A stretch of 38,080 nt of DNA. Origin: Dermatophilaceae bacterium (GTDB lineage Bacteria; Actinomycetota; Actinomycetes; Actinomycetales; Dermatophilaceae). Each line of letters begins with the position of its first letter. Positions within the stretch are counted from its first letter, which is position 1. The notes beneath the pieces were generated by a model, which ran no database searches, was not told where the DNA came from, and was given only the letters and a program-made list of their open reading frames with translations. A program made the position numbers and the translations under genes. Positions 25,127 to 33,454 of this stretch are shown here, piece by piece. The stretch spans positions 1 through 38,080 of the forward strand of contig JACMPC010000125.1 of the NCBI GenBank assembly GCA_014377705.1. The letters are read 5' to 3'.

Positions 25127-25260
25127 GTGCAGACTGGGACGATGCAGACAGGGGCGGAGCAGACAGGGGCGGAGCAGACACGGGCGGGGCAGACAGCGGC
25201 AGAGCAGACAGCGGCAGAGCGGACAGCGGCAGAGCGGACAGCGGCAGAGCAGACAGGGGG
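25127..25260 (+). repeat. 15-bp tandem repeats coding the N terminus of the luciferase-like protein
   Basis: About eight in-frame units of CAGACAGCGGCAGAG type encode QTGAE, QTRAG, QTAAE and RTAAE. Adjacent units in the middle are identical or nearly so. The array joins the 12-bp promoter repeats upstream with almost no gap. Confidence 0.85.
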
Positions 25261-26188
25261 GTGGCAGCCGGGATCGGTACACATCGGGGTGTCCGAACGC
25301 AGCGGGTATGGCGCTGTTGACGTGCGAACCGGTGCGCGATGGATGGTCGAGCGGATCAGGGCGGCACGCGACGCCGGCCTGGAGTCCCTCTTTCTCGGCG
25401 AGCACCATGCCACCGGAGGCACCTACTACCAGAACGCACCGATGCTGGGACGGCTGCTGGCGGAGTGGGGGGACCGGCCGGCCGGTGCGCTGTTCCTGTT
25501 GCCGTTGTGGCACCCGGTGACTCTGGCCGAGCAGATCGGCACTCTCGCCTCGCTCACCCGGGGGCGGTTCATTTTGCAGTGCGCCCTCGGGGGCGGCGAG
25601 GACCAGTTCGGCGGTATGGGGGTTCCGCTGCGAGGCCGGGTGGCACGGTTCGAGTCCAGCCTGGACGTACTGCGACGCCTGCTGGCCGGAGAGGAGGTCA
25701 CCACGCAGGAACCCCTGCCGCTACGGGCAGCCCGCGGCGGCCCGCTGCCCCCCGAGCCGGTTGACGTATGGATCGGCGCCTCGGCGCCGGCGGCGATCGA
25801 CCGGGCCGCCCGGCTGGGGGACGGGTGGATCGCCGCGCCGGGACTCACCCCGGCGGAGGCAGAGCGGCAGATCGAGCACTACCGCTCCTGCTGTGCCGCG
25901 CATGGACGACCAGTGGGCGTGACCGCCATCCGGCGTGATGTCCATGTCGGCGCGGATCCCGCCGACGCGCGACGGGTCGCTGACCCGATCCTGACGCACG
26001 GATACCGGGGACTGCCACCCGAGTCGCTGGTGGTCGGGGATGTGGACCAGGTGAGCCAGGCCTTCGCCGACCTGGACACTCTCGGGTACAGCCATGTGCT
26101 GGTGCGCCACCTCGTCGACGACCAGAGCGAGGTCCTGGCCTCCTACGAGCGCCTCGCCGAGGTGTGCGCCGTCCTTGCCGGACCGTGA
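25127..26188 (+). CDS. Luciferase-like (LLM class) flavin-dependent oxidoreductase
   Basis: A 353-aa protein if GTG 25127 is used. From residue 51 it is a bacterial-luciferase-like TIM barrel: VHIGVSERSGYGAVD, GLESLFLGEHHATGG, GALFLLPLWHPVTLAEQIGT, GRFILQCALGGG and VDVWIGASAPAAIDRAARLG. Members use FMN or F420; which one is not clear. The first 50 residues are QTAAE-like pentapeptide repeats. No start codon lies between them and the first barrel strand (the expected place holds GTA), so the repeats are probably translated. ATG 25142 is an alternative start. The neighbouring VOC gene is divergent and may act in the same pathway, which is inference. Confidence 0.82.
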   Translation: MQTGTMQTGAEQTGAEQTRAGQTAAEQTAAERTAAERTAAEQTGGWQPGSVHIGVSERSGYGAVDVRTGARWMVERIRAARDAGLESLFLGEHHATGGTYYQNAPMLGRLLAEWGDRPAGALFLLPLWHPVTLAEQIGTLASLTRGRFILQCALGGGEDQFGGMGVPLRGRVARFESSLDVLRRLLAGEEVTTQEPLPLRAARGGPLPPEPVDVWIGASAPAAIDRAARLGDGWIAAPGLTPAEAERQIEHYRSCCAAHGRPVGVTAIRRDVHVGADPADARRVADPILTHGYRGLPPESLVVGDVDQVSQAFADLDTLGYSHVLVRHLVDDQSEVLASYERLAEVCAVLAGP

Positions 26189-26261
26189 TCCGACAACGCG
26201 CTGCGGGACCGTGATCCGACAGCGCGCCGCGCGGGACCGTGATCCGACAGCGCGCCGCGCC
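26180..26261. repeat. Three 26-28-bp tandem repeats across the luciferase-like stop codon
   Basis: Units starting at 26180, 26206 and 26234 share GGACCGTGATCCGACA and CGCGC. The first includes the TGA that ends the luciferase-like gene, so the array grew from that gene's 3' end. No gene is seen from here to 26444. Confidence 0.8.
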
Positions 26262-26444
26262 GGGCAGTGACCGAGAGCAGCGAATTCCGCCGAGTCACCC
26301 GGATCCGACGGGCACCGGCGGTATCCGCGTGACCTTTGGGCATCTCATTGGCGGCGCCCAGGCCGCAGAGGCGGGGTCGGCCCTGCGGCCTCGGCGTCGA
26401 GGTGCTTGCCCGCTACCGAACGGCAACGCGTCTGGCCGGTTGCT

Positions 26445-29357
26445 CTAGACAGCGCCAAGACCAGGCGCTGCGGCCCGTTGACCCGACCCCGGCCGGGTGA
26501 GCTCCTCCAGCAGCTCAAGCACGTGCCGGTACGGCTCGCCGGTCGCCCGGGTCATCCCGAGCTCGCAGGTTCGGTTGCACGAGGCGTGCGCGGTGGCACC
26601 GAGGGCCGCGACATCGGCAGCCTCCGCCTGGGTTGCCGACTCGGTCAGCTCCGGATGCAGCATGCCGCGGTCACCGGCGAAGGCGCAGCAACCGGCATTC
26701 TCCGGGACATGCACGTGATCAGCCACCGCCTCAGCCACCGTGGTCAGGCTCTCGTTCAAGCCCAGCCGGGTGGACGAGCAGGTGGGGTGCAGGACCAGGG
26801 ACTCGATCCTGGCGTGGTCGGGCAGCGTCGGCAGGATGTGCCGGAGGGCGAACTCGACGGAGTCGATGATCGTCATCGGCGTGGCGCCGGTATCGGTCTC
26901 GATCGTCTGGCGCAGACCCTCGGTGCACGACGAGGCGTCGCACACGATGGGCAGGCGGCCGTTGCGGGTCGCCACGCGCAGCGCCGCCAGGGTCTTGTGC
27001 TGCATGGTCTTCTGACCGGCAACTAGCCCCTTGGAGGCCCACGGCGTGCCGCAGCACAGGCCGTCGATGCCCTGCGGCACCAGCAAGGTGATGTCCGCAC
27101 GTTCGCAGAGCAGCTCGAAACTCTTCTGAATGCCCGGCGAGTCATCGACCGCCGGCCCGAACATCGTCCCGACACAGGCAGGGAAGTAGACCGCCCGCGG
27201 CTCGCCGGACGGAGCCGGGCGCTTGCGGGCGCTGCCGCCACCGGGGAGCTCGGCTGAGTAGAGGGGAAGGGTGTCGGTGCCGAGTATCTTGCGTCCGAGC
27301 TTGTTCGGGACGAGCACGACGCCGATCGGGACCTTGCGGACCCCGTCAAGGGCCTTGCCCGCGCCCTTGGTGACGGTGCTCCAGTGCTTGGCGGCACCAC
27401 CCCAGGCCGCGTTGACAGCCGCCCCCGCATTGGCGCGGCGGAACCGCTTGACCAGCGTCGCGGTGTTGATGTTGACCGGGCAGGCGGTCTGGCAGAGGCC
27501 GTCGACGGCGCAGGTCTGGACAGAGCCGTAGTCCCAGTCCTTCTCGAGCTCGGTCGCCAGGGCGTGGTCGCCGTCGAGCTTGGCCTGTTCGATGGCCCGC
27601 AGGGTGACGATCCGCTGGCGCGGGGTCAGGGTGATGTTCCGGCTGGGACAGACCGGCTCGCAGTACCCGCAGGACACGCAGCGATCCACCTCTTCGGCGA
27701 CCGGTGGCGCCGACTTGATGTGGCGCAGGTGGGCCTTTGGGTCGTCATCCATGAGCACGCCGGGATTAAGCATGCCCGCGGGGTCGAACAGCATCTTGAT
27801 CTGGCGCATCACGTCATAGAGCTCGTCGCCGTACTGGCGGCGCACGAAGGGGGCCATCACGCGGCCCGTTCCGTGCTCGGCCTTGAGAGAGCCGCCCTCG
27901 CCCAGGACCACGTCAACCATGTCCTCGGTGAACGCGGCGTAGCGGTCCAGCTCTTCTTTGGCCTTGAAGCCGTCGGTGAGCATGAAGTGGATGTTGCCGT
28001 CCTTGGCGTGGCCGAAGATGACGCTGTTGCGATAGCTGTACTTGTCGAAGAGCTTGATCAGCTCGATGCAGGTGTGACCCAGGGCGGGCACCGGCACGAC
28101 GACGTCCTCCAGCAACGCCGTGGTGCCCTGGGTGCGGGCCCCGGCGACGGCGGTGTACAGCCCCTTGCGCAGGTGCCAGAGCTGGGCCCGGGCCGCGGCG
28201 TCCGCGCTGAAGGCCGCCGGTGCGCTGAGCGGCAGACGGCTGACCAGGTCGACGCCGAGGTGCTGCAGGTCGACGAGTCGCTCCGCGCTGTCCGCGTGGT
28301 ACTCGACCAGCAGCGCCGCGTGGTCCCGGACCGAGAGGTCGAGGATGATCGGGGGGGTGCCCGGCAGGGCCTGGCCCACCTTCAGGGACAGGGCGTCCAT
28401 CAGCTCCAGGGTGGCCGCACCGGTCTCGACGAGGGCGGGAAGCGCGGTGTTGGCGGACTCCAGGTCGTCGAAGATCAGTAGTCCGGTCGTCACGTGGTTG
28501 AGCTTGGGAATCGTCCGGAACACGGCCTCGGCCACGAAGCCCAGGGTCCCCTCGCTGCCCACGATCAGGTGGGCCAGGATCTGCGCGGGCCGGTCGTAGT
28601 CCAGCAGGGCGTTGATGCCGTAGCCCATGGTGTTCTTCATCGAGAACTGGTGCTGGATGGTCGCCACCGAGGCGGCGTTGTCGCGCACCCGGTGGGACAG
28701 CCGCAGCAGACCCTCGAACAGGGCGGGCTCCAAGGTCCGGAGCCGTTCGTCGGCGTCCACCGCGCCGGTGTCGATGACCGTGCCGCTGGGCAGCACGACG
28801 GTCAGGGACTCCAGGGTCTTGTACGTGTTGTCCACGGTGCCGCAGGCCATGCCGGAGGAGTTGTTGGCCACCACCCCGCCGATGGTGCAGGCACCCTCGC
28901 TTGCCGGGTCAGGCCCGAACTTGCGGCCGTAAGGGGCGAGCCGGGCGTTCAGCGCCCGAACGGTGACACCAGGCTGGACCCGAACGTGGGTGCCCCCGCC
29001 GAGCACCTCGATCTCCTTGAAGTTGCGGCGGACGTCGACCATGACGCCGTCGGTGATCGCCTGGCCGCTGAGGCTGGTGCCACCCGAGCGAAAGGTGAGC
29101 GGCACTCCCTGGGTAGCGCTGGCACGAAGCAGTCTGCCCACCTCGGCGGCATCACCGGCGAATACCAGGGCTTGCGGGATCAGCAGGAAGTGTGAGGCGT
29201 CATGGGCTCCCGCGTGCAGATCCAGGGCACGGGTCCTGACCTGCCCGGGGTCCGCCACCGCCGCGCGGAGTGCGTTGATGATGGAGCCGTCGGGTCCTGT
29301 CATGGTCTGCGTCCGATCGTGGACATTGGTGCGGGATGTCGCGGCGGAGTTCGTCAT
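26445..29357 (-). CDS. dld: D-lactate dehydrogenase, FAD and Fe-S type (GlcD-GlcF-like fusion)
   Basis: A 970-aa membrane-associated oxidoreductase expected to oxidise D-lactate to pyruvate and pass electrons to quinone. The FAD-binding domain (about 50-260) has PLTFRSGGTSLSGQA and CTIGGVVANNSSGM, followed by an FAD-oxidase C region with FGHAKDGNIHFML. Two ferredoxin-type clusters are CVSCGYCEPVCPS and CAVDGLCQTACPV. The C-terminal cysteine-rich CCG region shows CCGTPW, HPTCSSTRLG and CCAFAGDRG. Its position behind a lactate permease gene supports D-lactate over glycolate as substrate. ATG 29357 overlaps the lctP stop as TGATG. A second ATG at 29303 is possible. TAG 26445 ends it. Confidence 0.92.
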   Translation of the reverse strand: MTNSAATSRTNVHDRTQTMTGPDGSIINALRAAVADPGQVRTRALDLHAGAHDASHFLLIPQALVFAGDAAEVGRLLRASATQGVPLTFRSGGTSLSGQAITDGVMVDVRRNFKEIEVLGGGTHVRVQPGVTVRALNARLAPYGRKFGPDPASEGACTIGGVVANNSSGMACGTVDNTYKTLESLTVVLPSGTVIDTGAVDADERLRTLEPALFEGLLRLSHRVRDNAASVATIQHQFSMKNTMGYGINALLDYDRPAQILAHLIVGSEGTLGFVAEAVFRTIPKLNHVTTGLLIFDDLESANTALPALVETGAATLELMDALSLKVGQALPGTPPIILDLSVRDHAALLVEYHADSAERLVDLQHLGVDLVSRLPLSAPAAFSADAAARAQLWHLRKGLYTAVAGARTQGTTALLEDVVVPVPALGHTCIELIKLFDKYSYRNSVIFGHAKDGNIHFMLTDGFKAKEELDRYAAFTEDMVDVVLGEGGSLKAEHGTGRVMAPFVRRQYGDELYDVMRQIKMLFDPAGMLNPGVLMDDDPKAHLRHIKSAPPVAEEVDRCVSCGYCEPVCPSRNITLTPRQRIVTLRAIEQAKLDGDHALATELEKDWDYGSVQTCAVDGLCQTACPVNINTATLVKRFRRANAGAAVNAAWGGAAKHWSTVTKGAGKALDGVRKVPIGVVLVPNKLGRKILGTDTLPLYSAELPGGGSARKRPAPSGEPRAVYFPACVGTMFGPAVDDSPGIQKSFELLCERADITLLVPQGIDGLCCGTPWASKGLVAGQKTMQHKTLAALRVATRNGRLPIVCDASSCTEGLRQTIETDTGATPMTIIDSVEFALRHILPTLPDHARIESLVLHPTCSSTRLGLNESLTTVAEAVADHVHVPENAGCCAFAGDRGMLHPELTESATQAEAADVAALGATAHASCNRTCELGMTRATGEPYRHVLELLEELTRPGSGQRAAAPGLGAV

Positions 29358-31105
29358 CAGGGGACCATCCAGCCGAGAATGGAGGTGGATTGCAGGAAGA
29401 TGAAGCCGGCCAGGAGGGTCAGCAGGGCGAGGCTGGGCCAGAGCATCTTGCGGAAGAGGATGTTCTCTCCACCGGCGAGGCTGGCTGCTGCGGCGGCGAC
29501 GGCGAGGTTCTGCAGGGAGACCATCTTGCCCAGGGCTCCGGAGGTGGAGTTGGACACCGCCATCAAGACGGGATCCAGGCCGCTCTGGTGGGCGGCGCTG
29601 ACCTGGAGCTGTCCGAAGAGGGCGTTGGACGAGGTGTCCGAGCCGGTCAGTGCGGTGCCGATCCAGCCGATGACCGGCGAGAGTACAGCGAAGAAGCCGC
29701 CGGTCGCGGCCAGGGCCACGCCCAGGGTCGTGGTCTGGCCGGAGAGGTTCATCACGTAGGCCAGCGCCAGCATCAGGCAGACCGTGACGATGGTCCAGCG
29801 CAGCGCGTAGACGCCTTCCTTGTAGATCCGGGCACCCTTGGCGATGCTCACCTTGTACAGGGCCATGGTGGCCAGCCCGGAGATGAACAACATGGTGCCG
29901 ATGCCCTTGATGTGGTCGAACGTGAACTTCATCGCCGAGGGCGCCTTGCCCGATGCGGTCTGGACATCCAGTCCGGGCCAGGACTTGATCACGTAGCTGC
30001 CGTTGGCGCTGAGCCAGGCCTTGACCGAAGGGATCTGGGCGATCGTGAAGACCGCGATGATGATCAGGTACGGGGCAGTGGCCATCAGGATGTGGCCGCC
30101 TGAGGGGCGGCTGTTGTCTTCTGCCGGCGGGCTGTCCGGGGTGTGCGCTCCGCGGGCGGTCGCGGCACCGGCGACGGCCTCGGTCACCGACCTGCTGGCG
30201 GAGTAGCGGGCCGTACCCACTGCTGCGCCTTCGCCTGAACCTGCGAGCACCGGTGCCGGCACCTGGTCGTCGGCCTCGTCCGAGCCGATGGTCTGGGCCG
30301 GCTGCCAGAACGCCAGCATGCCCATGACGGCAGCGACGGTCGCGACCGCGGCAATGACATCTGTCAGCGCGAACGCCATGTAGTTGGATGCGACGAACTG
30401 CGAGAGGGAGAAGACGAACCCGGCGACCAGGGCCACCGGCCAGGTCTGCTTCAGACCCCGGCGGCCATCGACGATGTAGACCAGCACCAACGGCACAACC
30501 AGGGCGATGATCCCCTGCCGGCCGGCCATCTTGGCCAGCGTGTCCTGGCTCAGCCCGGTAACCCCGGCCAGCGCGATGATCGGCGCACCCATCGCACCGA
30601 ACGCGACCGGGGCGGTATTGGCCACCAAGGCGACCATCGCCGACTTCAACGGCTTCATCCCCGCCGCGATCAGCATCGCCGCGGCAATCGCCACCGGCGC
30701 ACCAAACCCGGCCAACGCCTCCAGCAGCGCACCAAAACCAAACGCGATCAGGATCGCCAAGATCCGGTGGTCCCGGCTGATCGAACGAATCGTCTGACCC
30801 ATCACCTCGAACCACGGGGTAGCCACCGTCAGCCGGTACACCCACAACGCGTTGACCAGGATCCACAGAATCGGGAACAACCCGAACGCGATGCCCTCGG
30901 CAGTACTACTCAACGCCTGACCCACAGGCATCTTCCAGCCGAAGACCGCCAGCACGATGGACAGGACCAGGCTCACAAACGCCGCCTTCGGCGCCTTGAC
31001 CCGGAACCCGCCGATCAACACGAACAAAAGAACCAGGGGAAGTGCCGCACACAAGGCCGACAGGACAAGGGACCCGGCAATCGGATCAAGGATCTGTCTA
31101 AACAT
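29357..31105 (-). CDS. lctP: L-lactate permease (LctP/LldP family)
   Basis: A 582-aa transporter with many membrane segments that imports lactate, probably with protons. Typical features are GFGALLEALAGFGAPVAIAA (about residues 125-145), NTAPVAFGAMGAPI, and GSDTSSNALFGQLQ near the end. A hydrophilic loop of about 60 residues in the middle (around 285-345) is Ala/Ser-rich. ATG 31105 has GGAGG nine bases upstream; an in-frame GTG at 31120 falls inside that ribosome site and is rejected. Its stop overlaps the dld start, so the pair is one translational unit. Confidence 0.95.
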   Translation of the reverse strand: MFRQILDPIAGSLVLSALCAALPLVLLFVLIGGFRVKAPKAAFVSLVLSIVLAVFGWKMPVGQALSSTAEGIAFGLFPILWILVNALWVYRLTVATPWFEVMGQTIRSISRDHRILAILIAFGFGALLEALAGFGAPVAIAAAMLIAAGMKPLKSAMVALVANTAPVAFGAMGAPIIALAGVTGLSQDTLAKMAGRQGIIALVVPLVLVYIVDGRRGLKQTWPVALVAGFVFSLSQFVASNYMAFALTDVIAAVATVAAVMGMLAFWQPAQTIGSDEADDQVPAPVLAGSGEGAAVGTARYSASRSVTEAVAGAATARGAHTPDSPPAEDNSRPSGGHILMATAPYLIIIAVFTIAQIPSVKAWLSANGSYVIKSWPGLDVQTASGKAPSAMKFTFDHIKGIGTMLFISGLATMALYKVSIAKGARIYKEGVYALRWTIVTVCLMLALAYVMNLSGQTTTLGVALAATGGFFAVLSPVIGWIGTALTGSDTSSNALFGQLQVSAAHQSGLDPVLMAVSNSTSGALGKMVSLQNLAVAAAAASLAGGENILFRKMLWPSLALLTLLAGFIFLQSTSILGWMVP

Positions 31106-31144
31106 CAGAACTGCCTCCACGCTGAGGATGGTGCCGCAATCTCG

Positions 31145-31292
31145 CGGCTTTCGGAACTACTGGTGATGTCACCAACGGCAGCCGCGCCCATGTCCGGCTT
31201 CGTCGTCGAACAGTCGGGCGAGGTCCTCCGCAGGGACGGCAGATGCCCTCGTTTGTTGGCATCGGCATAGAAGGGCAGCTGGCCGAAAGCCG
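31145..31292. repeat. Long-range 10-bp inverted repeat between lutC and lctP
   Basis: CGGCTTTCGG at 31145-31154 and CCGAAAGCCG at 31283-31292 are perfect inverses, 128 bp apart. They flank the lctP promoter region. They could close an RNA stem in the lutC-lctP read-through or be chance. No gene lies in 31106-31316. Confidence 0.4.
31161..31174 (-). promoter_or_regulatory. Candidate operator upstream of lctP
   Basis: TGGTGATGTCACCA is a perfect 6-bp-arm palindrome 56-69 bases upstream of lctP. Its TGGT and ACCA ends match the half-sites of the lutA-gntR operator, but the spacer is six bases, not three. The same regulator may bind, with lower certainty. Confidence 0.35.
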
Positions 31293-31316
31293 TGAGCGAA
31301 CCCCGCCCGGACAGGG

Positions 31317-31937
31317 TCACGCCGACTCGACAAGCACGATGCGCAGGGTTCTCGGGCCGTGCACGCCATGGACCCTGATGAGCTCGATATCGACGGTGGC
31401 ACTGGGCCCGCTGACCCAGGTGAGAGGGCGACCGGCGGCAACAGATGCGCTCAGTTTTGCCACCGCCTCTGGGACGTCACCGACGATCTGGTCCGCACTC
31501 AGGACACAGACGTGCAGATCCGGCACCAGGGTCAGCGCGCGACGGCCCTGGCCCCCGGTGTGGTCAAGCACGATCGTTCCGGTGACGGCGATCCCGACGG
31601 TGGCAATGGTGAGCACGGCGTCGACAACGTTCAGCTCCTCAGAGCTCAACGCCGGCTCGTCGCGGACGATGTCGATGCTGTCCGGCACCCAGTCCTTGTT
31701 GAAACCGGCCGGGATGACGACCCTGACGGCTCCCGCCAGACTTTCGGCGACAGCGGCCGCGACACCGGCGGTGTTGGTGCGGATCACGGTGGCCTTGTAG
31801 TCCTCGACCCGCTCGACGAACATGCCCACCGGATCAGCCAGCTTCACTGTGTGGGCGTAGTCCCTGCGCGTCTGGTGGTCGGTGGGTGTGACCTTCGCTG
31901 ATCGAACCCGACTCAGTATCTCCTCGCGTGCGCTCAT
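31317..31937 (-). CDS. lutC: LutC, lactate utilisation protein C
   Basis: A 206-aa LUD-domain protein, third subunit of the LutABC L-lactate-oxidising complex. It begins MSAREEILSRVRSAKV. The core contains AVRVVIPAGFNKDW, VVDAVLTIATVGIAVTGTIV and ALTLVPDLHVCVL, with PLTWVSGPSATVDIELIRVHGVHGP (split at PLTWVSGPSATVDI and ELIRVHGVHGP) at the end, the segment conserved in the family. ATG 31937 overlaps the lutB stop by 4 nt (ATGA). Confidence 0.93.
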   Translation of the reverse strand: MSAREEILSRVRSAKVTPTDHQTRRDYAHTVKLADPVGMFVERVEDYKATVIRTNTAGVAAAVAESLAGAVRVVIPAGFNKDWVPDSIDIVRDEPALSSEELNVVDAVLTIATVGIAVTGTIVLDHTGGQGRRALTLVPDLHVCVLSADQIVGDVPEAVAKLSASVAAGRPLTWVSGPSATVDIELIRVHGVHGPRTLRIVLVESA

Positions 31938-33454
31938 TTCTGATCCGTTTCCGTGCGAGCGGTCTTGCTGGATGTCCCGGTGTTCTTGCGGCCGCCGTCG
32001 GTGCGCGTCCACCAGGCGCGGAACGACTCCGCCGGAGGCGCGGGGCAGTCCCGGGCATCGGTCCAGCGATTCATCGGCGCCGGCATCCGCCCGATCATTC
32101 CGTTCTTCCACAGCACCCGGGTCGAGAGACCCGCCGCCTTCTGCATCAGCCCCAGCCTGCGGCCACCTCCGAGCAGCCACGACGCACCCTTCATGGTGGT
32201 CAGCAGCGTGCCCGGCATACCCGACCGGTGGGAGTCCACGACCTGCTCGCGCAGGTGGACCAAGACCTCGGGAATGTTGATCTTGACCGGGCAGACCTCG
32301 TAGCAGACTCCGCAGAGGCTGGAGGCGAAGGGCAGCGCATCCGTCGACTTGGATGTTCCGACGCCTTTGAGCATCGGTGTCAGGATCGCCCCGATCGGAC
32401 CGGGGTAGATCGTGCCGTAGGCGTGACCGCCGACCCGCTCGTAGACCGGGCAGACGTTCAGGCAGGCCGAGCACCGGATGCAGCGGAGGGCCTGTCGGCC
32501 CACCTCGTCGGCCAGCACCTTGGTGCGGTTGTTGTCGAGGAGGACAACATGCACCTCCTGGGGGCCGTCACCGGGGGTGACCCCGGTCCAGGTCGAGGTG
32601 TAGGGGTTCATCCGCTCGCCGGTGGCCGAGCGGGGGAGGAGCTGCAGGAAGACCTCGAGGTCCTCCCAGGTCGGCACGATCTTCTCGATGCCCACCACCG
32701 AGATGAGGACCTCGGGCAGGGTCAAACACATCCGCCCGTTGCCCTCGCTCTCCACGACCGCCAGGGTGCCGGTCTCAGCGACCATGAAGTTGGCGCCGGA
32801 CACGGCGACCTTGGCCCGCAGGAACTTCTCCCGCAGGTGCCGGCGGGCGGCTCCGGCCAGCTCGGCCGGCTCGTCGGACAGGTCGGCTGCGGCCGGCATA
32901 CCGACCTTGCCCATCTCGCGCAGGAAGATCTCACGGACCTCGGAGCGGTTGCGATGGATGGCCGGCACCAGGATGTGGCTGGGCAGGTCATGCCCCAGCT
33001 GGACGATCAGCTCGGCCAGGTCGGTCTCCCAGACGGAGATCCCGGCCTTCTCCATCGCGATGTTCAGCTCGATCTCGCCGGTGGCCATCGACTTGACCTT
33101 GACCACCTCGTCCACCTCGTGCCGGCGGGCGATGTCGATCACGATCTGGTTGGCCTCGGCGGCGTCCCGGGCCCAGTGCACGGTGGCGCCGGCCTTGGTC
33201 AGTGATTCCTCGAGCTGAACGAGGTAGTGACCCAGGTTGGCCATCACGTCGTCCTTGATGTCCGAGCCGGCCACCCGCAGCTGTTCCCAGTCGGGCAGCT
33301 CGGCGGTGACCCGCGCGCGCTTGGTGCGGATGGTGTGCGTCGCGTGGTGCATGTTGCCGCGCAGCTGGCTGTCGGCCAGTGCCCTCTTGGCCGCGACCGG
33401 GAAGGGCGGGATGCCCAGGAACGTTCTGGTCTCGATCATGGGCCGGTTTGTCAT
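31934..33454 (-). CDS. lutB: LutB, iron-sulfur protein of L-lactate oxidation
   Basis: A 506-aa protein with an N-terminal LUD-like domain (VDEVVKVKSMATGEIELN, GANFMVAETGTLAVVESEGN) and two [4Fe-4S] motifs (CIRCSACLNVCPVYERVGGH and CGVCYEVCPVKINIPEVL). It passes electrons within the LutABC complex. ATG 33454 is used because it overlaps the lutA stop by 4 nt and starts family-like sequence (MTNRPMIETRTFLGIPPFP). The frame is open a further 32 codons. The last 25 residues are polar and not conserved in type. Confidence 0.94.
   Translation of the reverse strand: MTNRPMIETRTFLGIPPFPVAAKRALADSQLRGNMHHATHTIRTKRARVTAELPDWEQLRVAGSDIKDDVMANLGHYLVQLEESLTKAGATVHWARDAAEANQIVIDIARRHEVDEVVKVKSMATGEIELNIAMEKAGISVWETDLAELIVQLGHDLPSHILVPAIHRNRSEVREIFLREMGKVGMPAAADLSDEPAELAGAARRHLREKFLRAKVAVSGANFMVAETGTLAVVESEGNGRMCLTLPEVLISVVGIEKIVPTWEDLEVFLQLLPRSATGERMNPYTSTWTGVTPGDGPQEVHVVLLDNNRTKVLADEVGRQALRCIRCSACLNVCPVYERVGGHAYGTIYPGPIGAILTPMLKGVGTSKSTDALPFASSLCGVCYEVCPVKINIPEVLVHLREQVVDSHRSGMPGTLLTTMKGASWLLGGGRRLGLMQKAAGLSTRVLWKNGMIGRMPAPMNRWTDARDCPAPPAESFRAWWTRTDGGRKNTGTSSKTARTETDQK

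Noticed and set aside
25062-25260. CRISPR-like array
   Set aside because: The units are 12 and 15 bp, directly adjacent, with no unique spacers.
24973-25422. Open upstream frame of the VOC gene with Cys/Val/Ala repeats
   Set aside because: It is the antisense of the tandem repeats and the luciferase-like gene; a ribosome site and promoter fit ATG 24972.
29358-30866. Apparent extension of the dld frame upstream across lctP
   Set aside because: This part is an Arg/Gly-rich shadow of the lactate permease; dld starts at ATG 29357 where the FAD domain sequence begins.
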